A stretch of 9,111 bases of DNA from Candidatus Colicola coprequi (GCA_018065765.1 JAGHSR010000111.1:1-9111); one strand, 5' to 3'. Counted from the first letter of the stretch, positions 1-7,330 are shown. Notes: a model not told the origin generated them from the letters alone. Numbers and translations are program-made.

Positions 1-1
1 C

Positions 2-1108
2 AATACCTCTACGCCTACCTATTTTCGTGATGCGGATGGTAATCCCGTATATACGTTTCACCAGCAGGAGACTTTCTCGTTGGTGCAGCAGGCAGCCATG
101 CAGGCTCGCAAACAAGGCGCACAGTATGTCATCATACTCAGCCACCTTGGCGACGATACGGAAATAGACAATAGTGTTGCTCTGATTCGCTCTACCATAG
201 GTATCGATGCCGTTTTGGATGGTCATCAACACCATGTGCTCAATTGCCGCATTGCCAATGCCAACGGCGATAGTGTTATCTTGGCTTCCACGGGAACCAA
301 ATTTCAATATATTGGTGCCCTGACTATTACGCCGAAGCGCAACATCTCTTGTGCGCTTCTTCCTACTAAAGATGCTGCTCGCAGCGAGAGGGTCTGTCAT
401 GTTATTGATAGTGTACAGCAACTTTTGCAGGCAGAAGTGCAGCGCGTGGTCGCTCACTGTGAAGTAACATTAAACGACTGCAACGAACAGGGAAAACGCT
501 TGGTGCGCCGAGAAGAAACAGCTCTCGCTAATCTGGTGGCAGACGCTATGCGCGCGGTGTCCGGTGCACAAATCGGATGTATTCATGGAGGAAGCGTCCG
601 TGCTCCTCTGCACCAAGGGAATATCACCATGGGCGATGTCATCTCGCTCTTGCCCTTCAACAATACACTCAGTATCGTTTCCATTACGGGCGAGCAACTA
701 TTGGACGCTTTGGAAGTCAGCGTTATGCTTTATCCCGAAGAAAACGGAGATTTCCATATTTTCAGTGGTTTGCGTTATACCATCGATCCTACTATCCCCA
801 CTTCGGTGGAAATGGACGAATGGAACATGTTTGCTCGCGTGGCATCGACACGCCGTGTCGTTGAGGCTGAGGTAGAGATCAATGGCTGCTGGCAACCTGT
901 TGACCCAACTGCCACTTACACCATAGGAGGACTCAATTATACCTTAGTCAATGGTGGTGCATCCGGCATGTTTGCATCGGCACAACCTATTGATTGCGAA
1001 CCTATCAAGGATACCAACGTGCTGCTTCGTTACTTTCACATTTTGGGCGACGTTATCCCTGCCAACCGCTACGCATCTCCACAGCATAATTTCACTATTC
1101 TTAAATAA
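2..1108 (+). CDS. UshA-like 5'-nucleotidase / metallophosphoesterase, 5'-truncated by window edge
   Basis: Hydrolyses phosphate from nucleotides or related phosphoesters, probably outside the cytoplasm; the N-terminus and any signal peptide lie beyond the left edge. The open frame runs from base 2, giving 368 visible residues. A TTG at 80 is internal, because the 26 codons before it (from NTSTPTYFRDADG) already look like family sequence. The end of the calcineurin-like metallophosphatase domain is present, with the metal-site motifs SHLG (nt 140-151) and GHQHH (nt 221-235). A 5'-nucleotidase C-terminal domain follows, with HGGSVRAP (about 583-606), LPFNNTL (about 650-670), FSGLRY (about 760-777; its Phe is in the region that stacks on the base in this family) and a GGASGMF loop. 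A hairpin follows the stop by 3 bp and may end the transcript. Family assignment is firm; the exact substrate is not visible. Confidence 0.9.
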   Translation, partial: NTSTPTYFRDADGNPVYTFHQQETFSLVQQAAMQARKQGAQYVIILSHLGDDTEIDNSVALIRSTIGIDAVLDGHQHHVLNCRIANANGDSVILASTGTKFQYIGALTITPKRNISCALLPTKDAARSERVCHVIDSVQQLLQAEVQRVVAHCEVTLNDCNEQGKRLVRREETALANLVADAMRAVSGAQIGCIHGGSVRAPLHQGNITMGDVISLLPFNNTLSIVSITGEQLLDALEVSVMLYPEENGDFHIFSGLRYTIDPTIPTSVEMDEWNMFARVASTRRVVEAEVEINGCWQPVDPTATYTIGGLNYTLVNGGASGMFASAQPIDCEPIKDTNVLLRYFHILGDVIPANRYASPQHNFTILK

Positions 1109-1111
1109 TAC

Positions 1112-1147
1112 ACTTACTCCGCTCCATAGTTGTGGGGCGGGGTAGGT
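1112..1147 (+). terminator. 14-bp intergenic hairpin: candidate terminator or attenuator
   Basis: Bases 1112-1125 pair without interruption with 1134-1147 around the 8-nt loop ATAGTTGT. Eleven pairs are Watson-Crick and three are G-U (1114/1145, 1118/1141, 1123/1136), so the structure is stronger in + strand RNA than in its complement. The tail TTTCCGTCTTT is only moderately U-rich. The hairpin starts 3 bp after the nucleotidase stop and ends 10 bp before the ATG of the nuclease gene, filling nearly the whole 49-bp gap. It could terminate the upstream transcript or control read-through and initiation of the downstream gene. The pairing was read directly; the role is inferred. Confidence 0.55.
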
Positions 1148-1157
1148 TTCCGTCTTT

Positions 1158-1928
1158 ATGAAAAAACTCTATTCTCTCTTTCTTTTTGCTTTTGTTTTTT
1201 CCCTTCCAGACTTGTTGGCATGGGGACCGCAGGGGCATCGTATCGTCGCCTCTGTCGCTTATCAGTATCTCACACCTCGCGCGCGCAAGCACGTGGACGA
1301 TATTTTAGGTACGCGCGGGATCATCTATTACTCAACTTGGCCGGATGAAATCAAAAACGATACCATCTATCCTACCAGTTACGATTGGCATTTTCAGAAC
1401 TTATCGTCGGGCTTGTCCGACTCGGCTCTCATTGCCATGCTGACTGATTATCCTTCGCATGTAGGCAATCTCTTTCGTGTAACGGATAGTCTGACAACGC
1501 TGTTGACTACCGACCGAACCAATCATGACGCACTCGTCTTTTTGGTGCATTTTGTGGGAGATAGGTGTTGTCCAACTCATGTCGCCCATGAGGATGATAA
1601 AGGGGGGAATATGGTCAAAATGAAGTGGTTTGGCAGAAATACCAATCTGCATACGGTATGGGACACCTATCTCATTGAATATGTCGGTTTTTCCTGTTCC
1701 GAGTATGCTACCTATCTCATAGATACCTATGGACACCAACGGCGTCAGATAGAAGCTCTTTCGCGTGAAGATGAATTGCGTCATACGTATAATGTCGTTT
1801 CTGAGATATACGACTACCAATATGATGGCAATGCTTACCACTATGCCTATCATTGGAAAAATACGCTCAATTACCAATTATATCTGGCGGGTGTCAAATT
1901 GGCACAAGTGCTCAATGTGCTCTACTAA
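1158..1928 (+). CDS. Secreted S1/P1-type zinc-dependent nuclease
   Basis: A 256-residue exported phosphodiesterase predicted to cut single-stranded DNA or RNA, possibly also removing 3' phosphates. Residues 1-21 form a signal peptide (MKK, hydrophobic core, LLA). Cleavage after Ala21 would leave Trp22 as the mature N-terminus, which is needed in this family because the free N-terminal Trp ligates zinc. All nine expected trinuclear-zinc ligands can be placed: Trp22, His27, Asp63 (WPDEIK), His78, His131 and Asp135 (HFVGD), His141, His165 and Asp169 (NLHTVWD). The length is close to that of P1 nuclease (about 270). The segment between Asp135 and His141 reads RCCPT where homologues usually have something like xHQPx. 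The ATG sits 10 bp after a strong hairpin. The next gene begins 3 bp after the stop. Its work would fit nucleic acid salvage together with the upstream nucleotidase. Confidence 0.9.
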   Translation: MKKLYSLFLFAFVFSLPDLLAWGPQGHRIVASVAYQYLTPRARKHVDDILGTRGIIYYSTWPDEIKNDTIYPTSYDWHFQNLSSGLSDSALIAMLTDYPSHVGNLFRVTDSLTTLLTTDRTNHDALVFLVHFVGDRCCPTHVAHEDDKGGNMVKMKWFGRNTNLHTVWDTYLIEYVGFSCSEYATYLIDTYGHQRRQIEALSREDELRHTYNVVSEIYDYQYDGNAYHYAYHWKNTLNYQLYLAGVKLAQVLNVLY

Positions 1929-1931
1929 CTG

Positions 1932-2729
1932 ATGCGAGATTTTACCTTATCAACATATCGTCATCTTCTTACAACACTTCAGCAGGCGGGGTATCATTTC
2001 CTCACCTTTGAGCAGTATTGCGTGTCACAAGGCGAGGGCACTTTGCCCGATACCCCCTACGTCATCCTTCGCCATGATGTGGATATGCGACCGCTGAATA
2101 GCCTGAGAATAGCGCAGATAGAACATCAACTTGGCATACGTGCATCGTATTATTTTCGCATTGTTCCTCAGAGCAATCAACCGGATTTGATCCGTGCTAT
2201 TGCCGCATTGGGGCATGAGATAGGCTACCATTACGAAGATATGGCTCTTGTACATGGCGATACGACGCAGGCTATTGCACATTTCCGCCGGTCACTTGCC
2301 TATTTCCGTAGGTTCTATCCGGTCTGCACTATTTGCATGCACGGTGCGCCGACCAGCCGATTTGATGGACGTGACCTGTGGAAATACTACAATTACCACG
2401 ACGAAAACATTATCGGTGAACCCTACTTTGATATGGATTTCTCGTCTTGTCTCTATCTGACCGATACGGGACGTTGTTTTGATGGCTACAAGGTGTCCGT
2501 GCGTGACAAGATTCCTCGCTACCAGGACCAATGGACTGCCGCAGGACTTACCTACCACTCCACGTTTGATGTGATACATGCTATCTCTTCACATGCGCTC
2601 CATCGTAACCTGATGATTACTACCCACCCGCAGCGCTGGACTTCTTCGACTGTCGCTTGGACCCAAGAACTCCTGCTCCAGTCGCTCAAAAACATTGTCA
2701 AACGCATACTGATATACATGACTAAATGA
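1932..2729 (+). CDS. Divergent polysaccharide deacetylase-like (NodB-fold) protein
   Basis: A 265-residue protein of the carbohydrate esterase 4 / NodB-like barrel superfamily, presumed to act on a surface glycan. No signal peptide or membrane segment is visible, so it is probably cytoplasmic. Motif 1 reads RHDVD (residues 47-51), giving the expected catalytic-base and metal aspartates (Asp49, Asp51). Motif 2 reads GHEIGYHYED (94-103): His100 occupies the first metal-His position, but the usual second His four residues on is Met104. Later candidate residues are His137 (MHG) and His232 (THP). The altered motif 2 means activity may differ from classical chitin or peptidoglycan deacetylases, or another residue such as His108 may take over. 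The ATG lies 3 bp after the nuclease stop, and the gene ends in an ATGA overlap with the sugar transferase, so the two are probably translated together and work on the same glycan. Superfamily assignment is good; substrate is unknown. Confidence 0.75.
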   Translation: MRDFTLSTYRHLLTTLQQAGYHFLTFEQYCVSQGEGTLPDTPYVILRHDVDMRPLNSLRIAQIEHQLGIRASYYFRIVPQSNQPDLIRAIAALGHEIGYHYEDMALVHGDTTQAIAHFRRSLAYFRRFYPVCTICMHGAPTSRFDGRDLWKYYNYHDENIIGEPYFDMDFSSCLYLTDTGRCFDGYKVSVRDKIPRYQDQWTAAGLTYHSTFDVIHAISSHALHRNLMITTHPQRWTSSTVAWTQELLLQSLKNIVKRILIYMTK

Positions 2730-4246
2730 AAAAGGATAAACCTAATTTCAGCAAACTGCAGTTGATATTCGATATCATCCTTTGGGTAATCTCGTTTGCC
2801 ATATGTATGGTATGGCGCGTCGCTGCACACAAGAGTCAAATACTCGTCTATTGTCATGTGTTCCTCGCTATGATGATAGTCTGGCTGGTGGCAGGACTGC
2901 TCACACGCAAGTATCGCTCGTACAAAGAACTTTGGTTTTGGCAGGAGTTTTTGTCCATGCTGATTGCCGGTGGCTGTTCCATCGCGTTGATATACATTAT
3001 TCATGGTTATCAGCCCACATTCTCCACTACGGTTGCCCTATGGGGTGTCATTATTGTCATGCTGATGGATTCGATAGGGATATTGATTGCACACTATCGT
3101 AAGTACGCCCTCAATATGACTACTCCACCCATGACGATTGAGCAGCGAAACGATGCTTTTGTCAGACATCCGAGCGAACAACGCTCACCGGAGTCCATTG
3201 AGGCTATTCATCAGTCCGTACTTTCTCTAACTACGGAGGAAGATTATCAAATGTTGCTTAGCAAGGCTCATTTGGACAACCGACAAACCAAGGCGATTGC
3301 CAACCGCGATCGGTTTAGTTTTATGCAAATCCCTGACTATGCGTACCTCACCCTTGTTGACCTGACAGTCCTCAACGATGCCAAAGGTATCAACCGCCGG
3401 TTTTGTATTGTTAATCAGAAACTTCCCGACAACGGCAACTATGTCTGCTGCTACCACCCACAGGAATATACCAAGGCTAAGATTCTGGCTTCCTATCCCA
3501 AGGGAATCAACTACTTGGTCGTTCTTGCATGGTTCGTTGTGCGTCGCGTTATTCCGCGTCTGATGTTGTTTTCTCGTTTGTACTATGATGTCACGGGAGG
3601 GCACCGCCGCATGCTCTCCAAAACCGAAGTGCTCGGACGTTTGTACTACTGCGGATTTGAGGTGGACGAGGTGGTTTCGATGGGGAAAGTGGACTACGTG
3701 TTTGCACATCGGCACTCACAACCTTATCCGCAGGAGAACAACAAGATCTACGGACCTCTCATCCGGCTGCCGCGTGTTTGTAAAGATAAAAAAATCGTTG
3801 ATTTTTACAAACTACGTACCATGCACCCCTATTCGGAATATATCCAAAAGTACGTCTTTGACCAACATGGCGGCATGAATATCGCTGATAAATCCGATAA
3901 CGATTGGCGTATCACCGACTGGGGAAGAGTGTTGCGACGCTATTGGCTGGATGAACTGCCTATGCTCATCAATTGGCTAAAGGGAGATGTCAAACTCGTG
4001 GGCGTGCGTCCGCTCTCACAAGCGATGTTCTCGCAATATCCGCCTGAACTGCAAGACAAACGTACACGCTGCAAACCCGGACTCATTCCGCCGTTCTACA
4101 TAGACCACCCTAAAACATTTGATGAACTCTGTGCCTCTGAAAACAACTACCTGGACGAGTACTTTGCACACCCTTTCATTACCGATGTCAAATACTTTTT
4201 CCGTACCGTTTATAGCATTCTTTTCCGTCGAATGCACTCTGCCTAA
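2726..4246 (+). CDS. Membrane sugar transferase (polyprenol phosphoglycosyl transferase), four-helix Bacteroidota form
   Basis: A 506-residue inner-membrane enzyme that should move a sugar-1-phosphate from a nucleotide sugar to a polyprenyl phosphate, the first committed step of capsule, exopolysaccharide or O-antigen assembly. Four N-terminal hydrophobic segments lie near residues 12-30, 39-58, 74-93 and 103-122. The middle region (about 170-330) contains RRMLSKTEVLGRLYYCGFEV and a further hydrophobic stretch at 261-283. The C-terminal bacterial sugar transferase domain begins near 340: YKLRTM (361-366), DNDWRITDWGRVLRRYW (391-407), LDELPML with the Asp409-Glu410 pair expected to be catalytic, NWLKGDVKLVGVRPLS (416-431) and CKPGL (449-453). 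The start overlaps the deacetylase stop by 4 bp, and the next gene starts 2 bp after its stop. Which sugar is transferred cannot be read. No glycosyltransferases, Wzx, Wzy or export genes are in view. Confidence 0.88.
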   Translation: MKKDKPNFSKLQLIFDIILWVISFAICMVWRVAAHKSQILVYCHVFLAMMIVWLVAGLLTRKYRSYKELWFWQEFLSMLIAGGCSIALIYIIHGYQPTFSTTVALWGVIIVMLMDSIGILIAHYRKYALNMTTPPMTIEQRNDAFVRHPSEQRSPESIEAIHQSVLSLTTEEDYQMLLSKAHLDNRQTKAIANRDRFSFMQIPDYAYLTLVDLTVLNDAKGINRRFCIVNQKLPDNGNYVCCYHPQEYTKAKILASYPKGINYLVVLAWFVVRRVIPRLMLFSRLYYDVTGGHRRMLSKTEVLGRLYYCGFEVDEVVSMGKVDYVFAHRHSQPYPQENNKIYGPLIRLPRVCKDKKIVDFYKLRTMHPYSEYIQKYVFDQHGGMNIADKSDNDWRITDWGRVLRRYWLDELPMLINWLKGDVKLVGVRPLSQAMFSQYPPELQDKRTRCKPGLIPPFYIDHPKTFDELCASENNYLDEYFAHPFITDVKYFFRTVYSILFRRMHSA

Positions 4247-4248
4247 CC

Positions 4249-7224
4249 ATGCAAATCTTCACCGATTCAATCCATCGTATCGCTTACGCTACGGACGCTT
4301 CTGCGTATCGTGAAATGCCTATGGGTGTTGCATATCCGCAGAACGAAGATGATATTCGCGAACTGCTGTCTCAAGCGCGTCAACGCCATACACACCTTAT
4401 CCCTCGTGCAGGGGGAACCAGCATCGCCGGACAAGTGGTCGGGGCCGGTATCGTCGTGGATGTGAGCCGGTACATGAATCGAATACTCCAAATCAATGCC
4501 GACGAACATTGGGTACGTGTCCAACCCGGTGTCGTCCGAGATGAACTTAATCTGGCACTGCGCCCGCATGGACTGTTCTTCTCTCCGGAAACATCCACAT
4601 CCAACCGGTGCTGCATCGGAGGCATGGTGGGTAATAACTCCTGTGGAACCCATTCGCTCATATATGGCTCTACACGACATCATGTCATTGGACTGAGGGC
4701 TGTCTTGGCAGATGGAACGATTGTCCATGCCTATCCCGACCATACGGATTATGACCCCAATTCGCAATTGGCTGCCGATATCCTGCATGTCCTGAATACT
4801 TGGCAAAACGATACCGAACAATGCCAGCGCATCCGGAGTGCGTTTCCTGAACCTTCCATCCGTCGTCGCTCATGCGGTTATGCACTGGATGAGTGCCTCA
4901 TGAGCGGGAAGCACCCCAATCTATGTGCCCTCCTGACCGGTTCCGAAGGAACATTGGCTTTCATTACGGAGATTACTCTCTCTCTGGATCCACTGCCTCC
5001 GGAGAATAAACGAATCGTTTGTGAACTCTTAGACGATATCAACGATGCTTGGGAGGCCAACCTGCGAGCCTTGGAGCAGAAACCGGTTGCTGTAGAACTC
5101 ATCGATGGCAAAATCCTGCAATTGGCTCTATCCAATCCTACTGCCCGCCGCGATATGGAGGTGCTACATCTTGATGTCAACCACCTTCCCGCTGCTATCC
5201 TCGTCTCTGAATTTTGGGGCAATCATCCTCAACTGACCGATCATACGCCTCCTGAGACAACCCCTAAACGCTATACGCTAACCTCTGCACAAGACATCTC
5301 TCGTGTCTGGAACCTCCGTAAAGCAGGTTTGGGCGTACTCACGGGAACGGATGATGATGCCAAACCCATTGGCGTTATCGAAGACACAGCCGTCGCTCCG
5401 CAACGAATGGCTGCTTATATGCACGACTTTGAGCAGATGTTAGCACAGTTGAATCTGGATTGTGTCTTCTATGGGCATATATCCACGGGTGAGTTGCACT
5501 TACGCCCCGTGTTGGATATCAAACAACCACACGATAGACAACTCTTCCGACAAGTGGCACAACAAACAGCCTTGCTGGTCAAACGGCATCACGGTTCCCT
5601 ATCAGGAGAACATGGAGACGGGCGTTTGCGGGGAGAGTTCATCCCACTCATGTATGGCGATGAGGTCTATCAACTCTTTTGCACACTCAAGCAAACGTTT
5701 GACCCCAGTGGTGTCTTCAATATGGGTAAGATTGTCAATACACCTCCTATGGACTCGTATCTTCGTTATGAAATAGGACAAGCTACTTCGGATTTGCTTC
5801 GTCGTATCGAACGCTGCAATGGGGCAGGAGATTGCCGCAAGTCTATGGTTATGGGAGGTGTTATGTGTCCCGCTTACAAGGTAACAAGAGATGAACTGCT
5901 TACCACACGGGCGCGAGCAAATGTGCTGCGTGAAAAACTGACACGTGACCCACATGGAGTAACATCATCTGAGGTGAACGAAGTTCTTTCTTCCTGTTTG
6001 GCATGTAAGGGCTGTCGCAGTGAGTGCCCAAGCAATGTTGATATGACACGCCTCCGTAGCGAAATCCTGCAACTCAGACGCGATGCACTACCCTTGTGGA
6101 AACGCCTCGCACCGCATGAATGGCGCTCTTTTATGGTCTCACGAATGGCGACGGTTGAGCGTATAGGAGCATATGTGCCACGTCTCTACAATTTCTTTGC
6201 TACCAATCACCTTACTGCCTACCTCATCAAACGCCTCGTGCGTTTCTCCATTCATTGCTCCATACCAACGCTCTCCCAACATTCGATGCGCTATCTCATC
6301 CGACAATCACCAATCACAAATAACCAATCACCAATCACAAATAACCAATCCCTCCCCGCTCCCCGCAAGCGAGTGTATCTTTTTTGCGACGAATTTACGT
6401 CCTATCAAGAGGCTGAATTAGGACTACGTTTTGCGCAACTGCTTCGAGTGTTGGGCTATGAGGTAGTCCTCCCGCGTCATGTAGAGTCGGGTAGGGCGGC
6501 TATCTCCAAGGGACATCTTCGCTATGCGGCACGTTTAGCGCAGCGTAATACTCGTCTCTTGGCACCGCTCATCAGCGAACAGACACCGCTGGTGGGAATA
6601 GAACCTTCCTGTATTCTTTCTTTCCGCGATGAATATCCTAAGTTGGTCAATAACTATCCATCGTCGTTGGCTTCCAATGCCTTGTTGTACGATGAGTTCC
6701 TTTGCCGTGAAATCGATTCCGGCAATATCACTATTCCACCTTCCATCAGCGAAGCGTGCACCGAAATTAACCGTGCATCGTGCATCGTGCACCGTACACC
6801 TAAATTAATCCCCAACGACATCTGGCTTCATGGCCATTGCCATCAAAAGGCACTCGTTGGCGTAGAAAAGACTGCTCGTCTGTTGCAGTATGTCACGACG
6901 GGCAAGGTGCATGTTATCCCTGCTTCATGTTGTGGCATGGCGGGTTCGTTTGGTTACGAACAGGAACATTACGATACCTCAATGGCTATCGGCGAACAAG
7001 TCCTCTTCCCCACTATCCGTTCACTAATGACCAAAACGACCGCCCAAGCACCAATCCCCAATCCCCAATCACCAATCTCCTCCCCCTTCATGGGGTTGGA
7101 GGACACCCCACTTGTTTGTGCTCCCGGCACTTCATGTCGCGAACAAATCCGTCGTGGCACCGGCATCACCGCCTATCATCCTATCGATGTCTTGTATGGT
7201 GCTTTAGTCTCACCCCGAAACTAA
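4249..7224 (+). CDS. FAD-linked / 4Fe-4S / CCG-domain oxidoreductase (GlcD-GlcF or D-2-hydroxyacid dehydrogenase type)
   Basis: A 991-residue fusion expected to oxidise a D-2-hydroxy acid (D-lactate, glycolate or D-2-hydroxyglutarate) on FAD and pass electrons through iron-sulfur clusters to a membrane carrier. Domains in order: an FAD-binding PCMH domain, about 22-250 (IPRAGGTSIAGQ at 51-62, GGMVGNNSCG at 124-133, GSEGTLAFITE at 231-241); a FAD-oxidase C-terminal domain, about 250-500 (GHISTGELHLRP 409-420, SGEHGDGRLRGEF 452-464, DPSGVFNMGKI 485-495); a 4Fe-4S region, about 520-600 (Cys523, Cys529, Cys540; then Cys583, Cys586, Cys589, Cys593); and a cysteine-rich CCG part, about 705-985 (Cys713, Cys788, HGHCHQKA 861-868, SCCGMAG 893-899, CAPGTSC 957-963). 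The layout resembles E. coli YdiJ (about 1018 aa). Three linkers (686-702, 841-851, 935-944) are encoded by heptamer DNA repeats. Tight spacing makes it the last gene of the 1158-7224 cluster. The class is certain; the substrate is not. Confidence 0.9.
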   Translation: MQIFTDSIHRIAYATDASAYREMPMGVAYPQNEDDIRELLSQARQRHTHLIPRAGGTSIAGQVVGAGIVVDVSRYMNRILQINADEHWVRVQPGVVRDELNLALRPHGLFFSPETSTSNRCCIGGMVGNNSCGTHSLIYGSTRHHVIGLRAVLADGTIVHAYPDHTDYDPNSQLAADILHVLNTWQNDTEQCQRIRSAFPEPSIRRRSCGYALDECLMSGKHPNLCALLTGSEGTLAFITEITLSLDPLPPENKRIVCELLDDINDAWEANLRALEQKPVAVELIDGKILQLALSNPTARRDMEVLHLDVNHLPAAILVSEFWGNHPQLTDHTPPETTPKRYTLTSAQDISRVWNLRKAGLGVLTGTDDDAKPIGVIEDTAVAPQRMAAYMHDFEQMLAQLNLDCVFYGHISTGELHLRPVLDIKQPHDRQLFRQVAQQTALLVKRHHGSLSGEHGDGRLRGEFIPLMYGDEVYQLFCTLKQTFDPSGVFNMGKIVNTPPMDSYLRYEIGQATSDLLRRIERCNGAGDCRKSMVMGGVMCPAYKVTRDELLTTRARANVLREKLTRDPHGVTSSEVNEVLSSCLACKGCRSECPSNVDMTRLRSEILQLRRDALPLWKRLAPHEWRSFMVSRMATVERIGAYVPRLYNFFATNHLTAYLIKRLVRFSIHCSIPTLSQHSMRYLIRQSPITNNQSPITNNQSLPAPRKRVYLFCDEFTSYQEAELGLRFAQLLRVLGYEVVLPRHVESGRAAISKGHLRYAARLAQRNTRLLAPLISEQTPLVGIEPSCILSFRDEYPKLVNNYPSSLASNALLYDEFLCREIDSGNITIPPSISEACTEINRASCIVHRTPKLIPNDIWLHGHCHQKALVGVEKTARLLQYVTTGKVHVIPASCCGMAGSFGYEQEHYDTSMAIGEQVLFPTIRSLMTKTTAQAPIPNPQSPISSPFMGLEDTPLVCAPGTSCREQIRRGTGITAYHPIDVLYGALVSPRN
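6304..6352 (+). repeat. Heptamer tandem repeat tract A, in-frame in oxidoreductase gene
   Basis: Seven consecutive 7-bp units: caatcac, caatcac, aaataac, caatcac, caatcac, aaataac, caatccc. The first six form two exact 21-bp copies (6304-6324 and 6325-6345), each encoding QSPITNN, so residues 686-699 are a perfect protein-level duplication. The tract lies in the linker between the 4Fe-4S region and the CCG part of the enzyme. A whole 21-bp unit is exactly seven codons, but one 7-bp unit gained or lost would shift the frame. Confidence 0.9.
6772..6799 (+). repeat. Heptamer tandem repeat tract B (cgtgcat type)
   Basis: Four consecutive 7-bp units, cgtgcat, cgtgcat, cgtgcac and cgtacac, with a further isolated cgtgcac at 6755-6761. 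The tract encodes residues 842 to about 851 (RASCIVHRT) just before the conserved HGHCHQK motif of the CCG part. Its sequence is unrelated to tracts A and C but it has the same 7-bp period. Confidence 0.8.
7052..7079 (+). repeat. Heptamer tandem repeat tract C (caatcnc type)
   Basis: Four consecutive 7-bp units, caatccc, caatccc, caatcac and caatctc, clearly the same repeat family as tract A. The tract encodes the Pro/Ser-rich stretch PIPNPQSPIS (residues 935-944), between the SCCGMAG and CAPGTSC motifs of the CCG part. Confidence 0.85.
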
Positions 7225-7264
7225 CCTACAAAATTCTATACTTTCTATCTCCCTCTCTTCCATT

Positions 7265-7302
7265 CGCTCGCCGCGTCTGCAGCGCGTTTTTGGCGAGCGC
7301 TG
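7265..7302 (+). terminator. Candidate terminator / alternative hairpins after oxidoreductase gene
   Basis: CGCTCGCC (7265-7272) pairs with GGCGAGCG (7292-7299), and GCG (7273-7275) can extend the stem with CGC (7283-7285), leaving a gttttt bulge. A competing stem, CAGCGC (7280-7285) with GCGCTG (7297-7302), uses some of the same bases, so the two exclude each other. No U-tract follows, so if this ends the upstream transcript it is not a standard intrinsic terminator. It begins 40 bp after the stop codon of the cluster. Confidence 0.35.
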
Positions 7303-7330
7303 TGGCGGTTCAATTCAACATCCAATTAAC

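Noticed and set aside
80..82. TTG as the start of the 5'-nucleotidase-like gene
   Set aside because: The same frame is open from base 2 and the 26 codons before TTG encode family-like sequence (TSTPTYFRDADG), so the gene is cut by the window edge and does not start here.
1401..1877. 158-codon antisense open frame across the nuclease gene, and other long antisense frames in the left part
   Set aside because: They lie opposite genes with clear domain motifs, show no recognisable domains and have no promoter or leader signals, so they are shadows of the coding strand.
6304..7079. Heptamer tracts as a CRISPR array or direct-repeat attachment sites
   Set aside because: Units are contiguous 7-mers without spacers and are translated in frame within a conserved enzyme, so CRISPR and att interpretations do not fit.
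7306..7320. tRNA-like T-loop (ggttcaattc)
   Set aside because: The flanking bases do not form a 5-bp T-stem and no acceptor, D or anticodon arm is present nearby.
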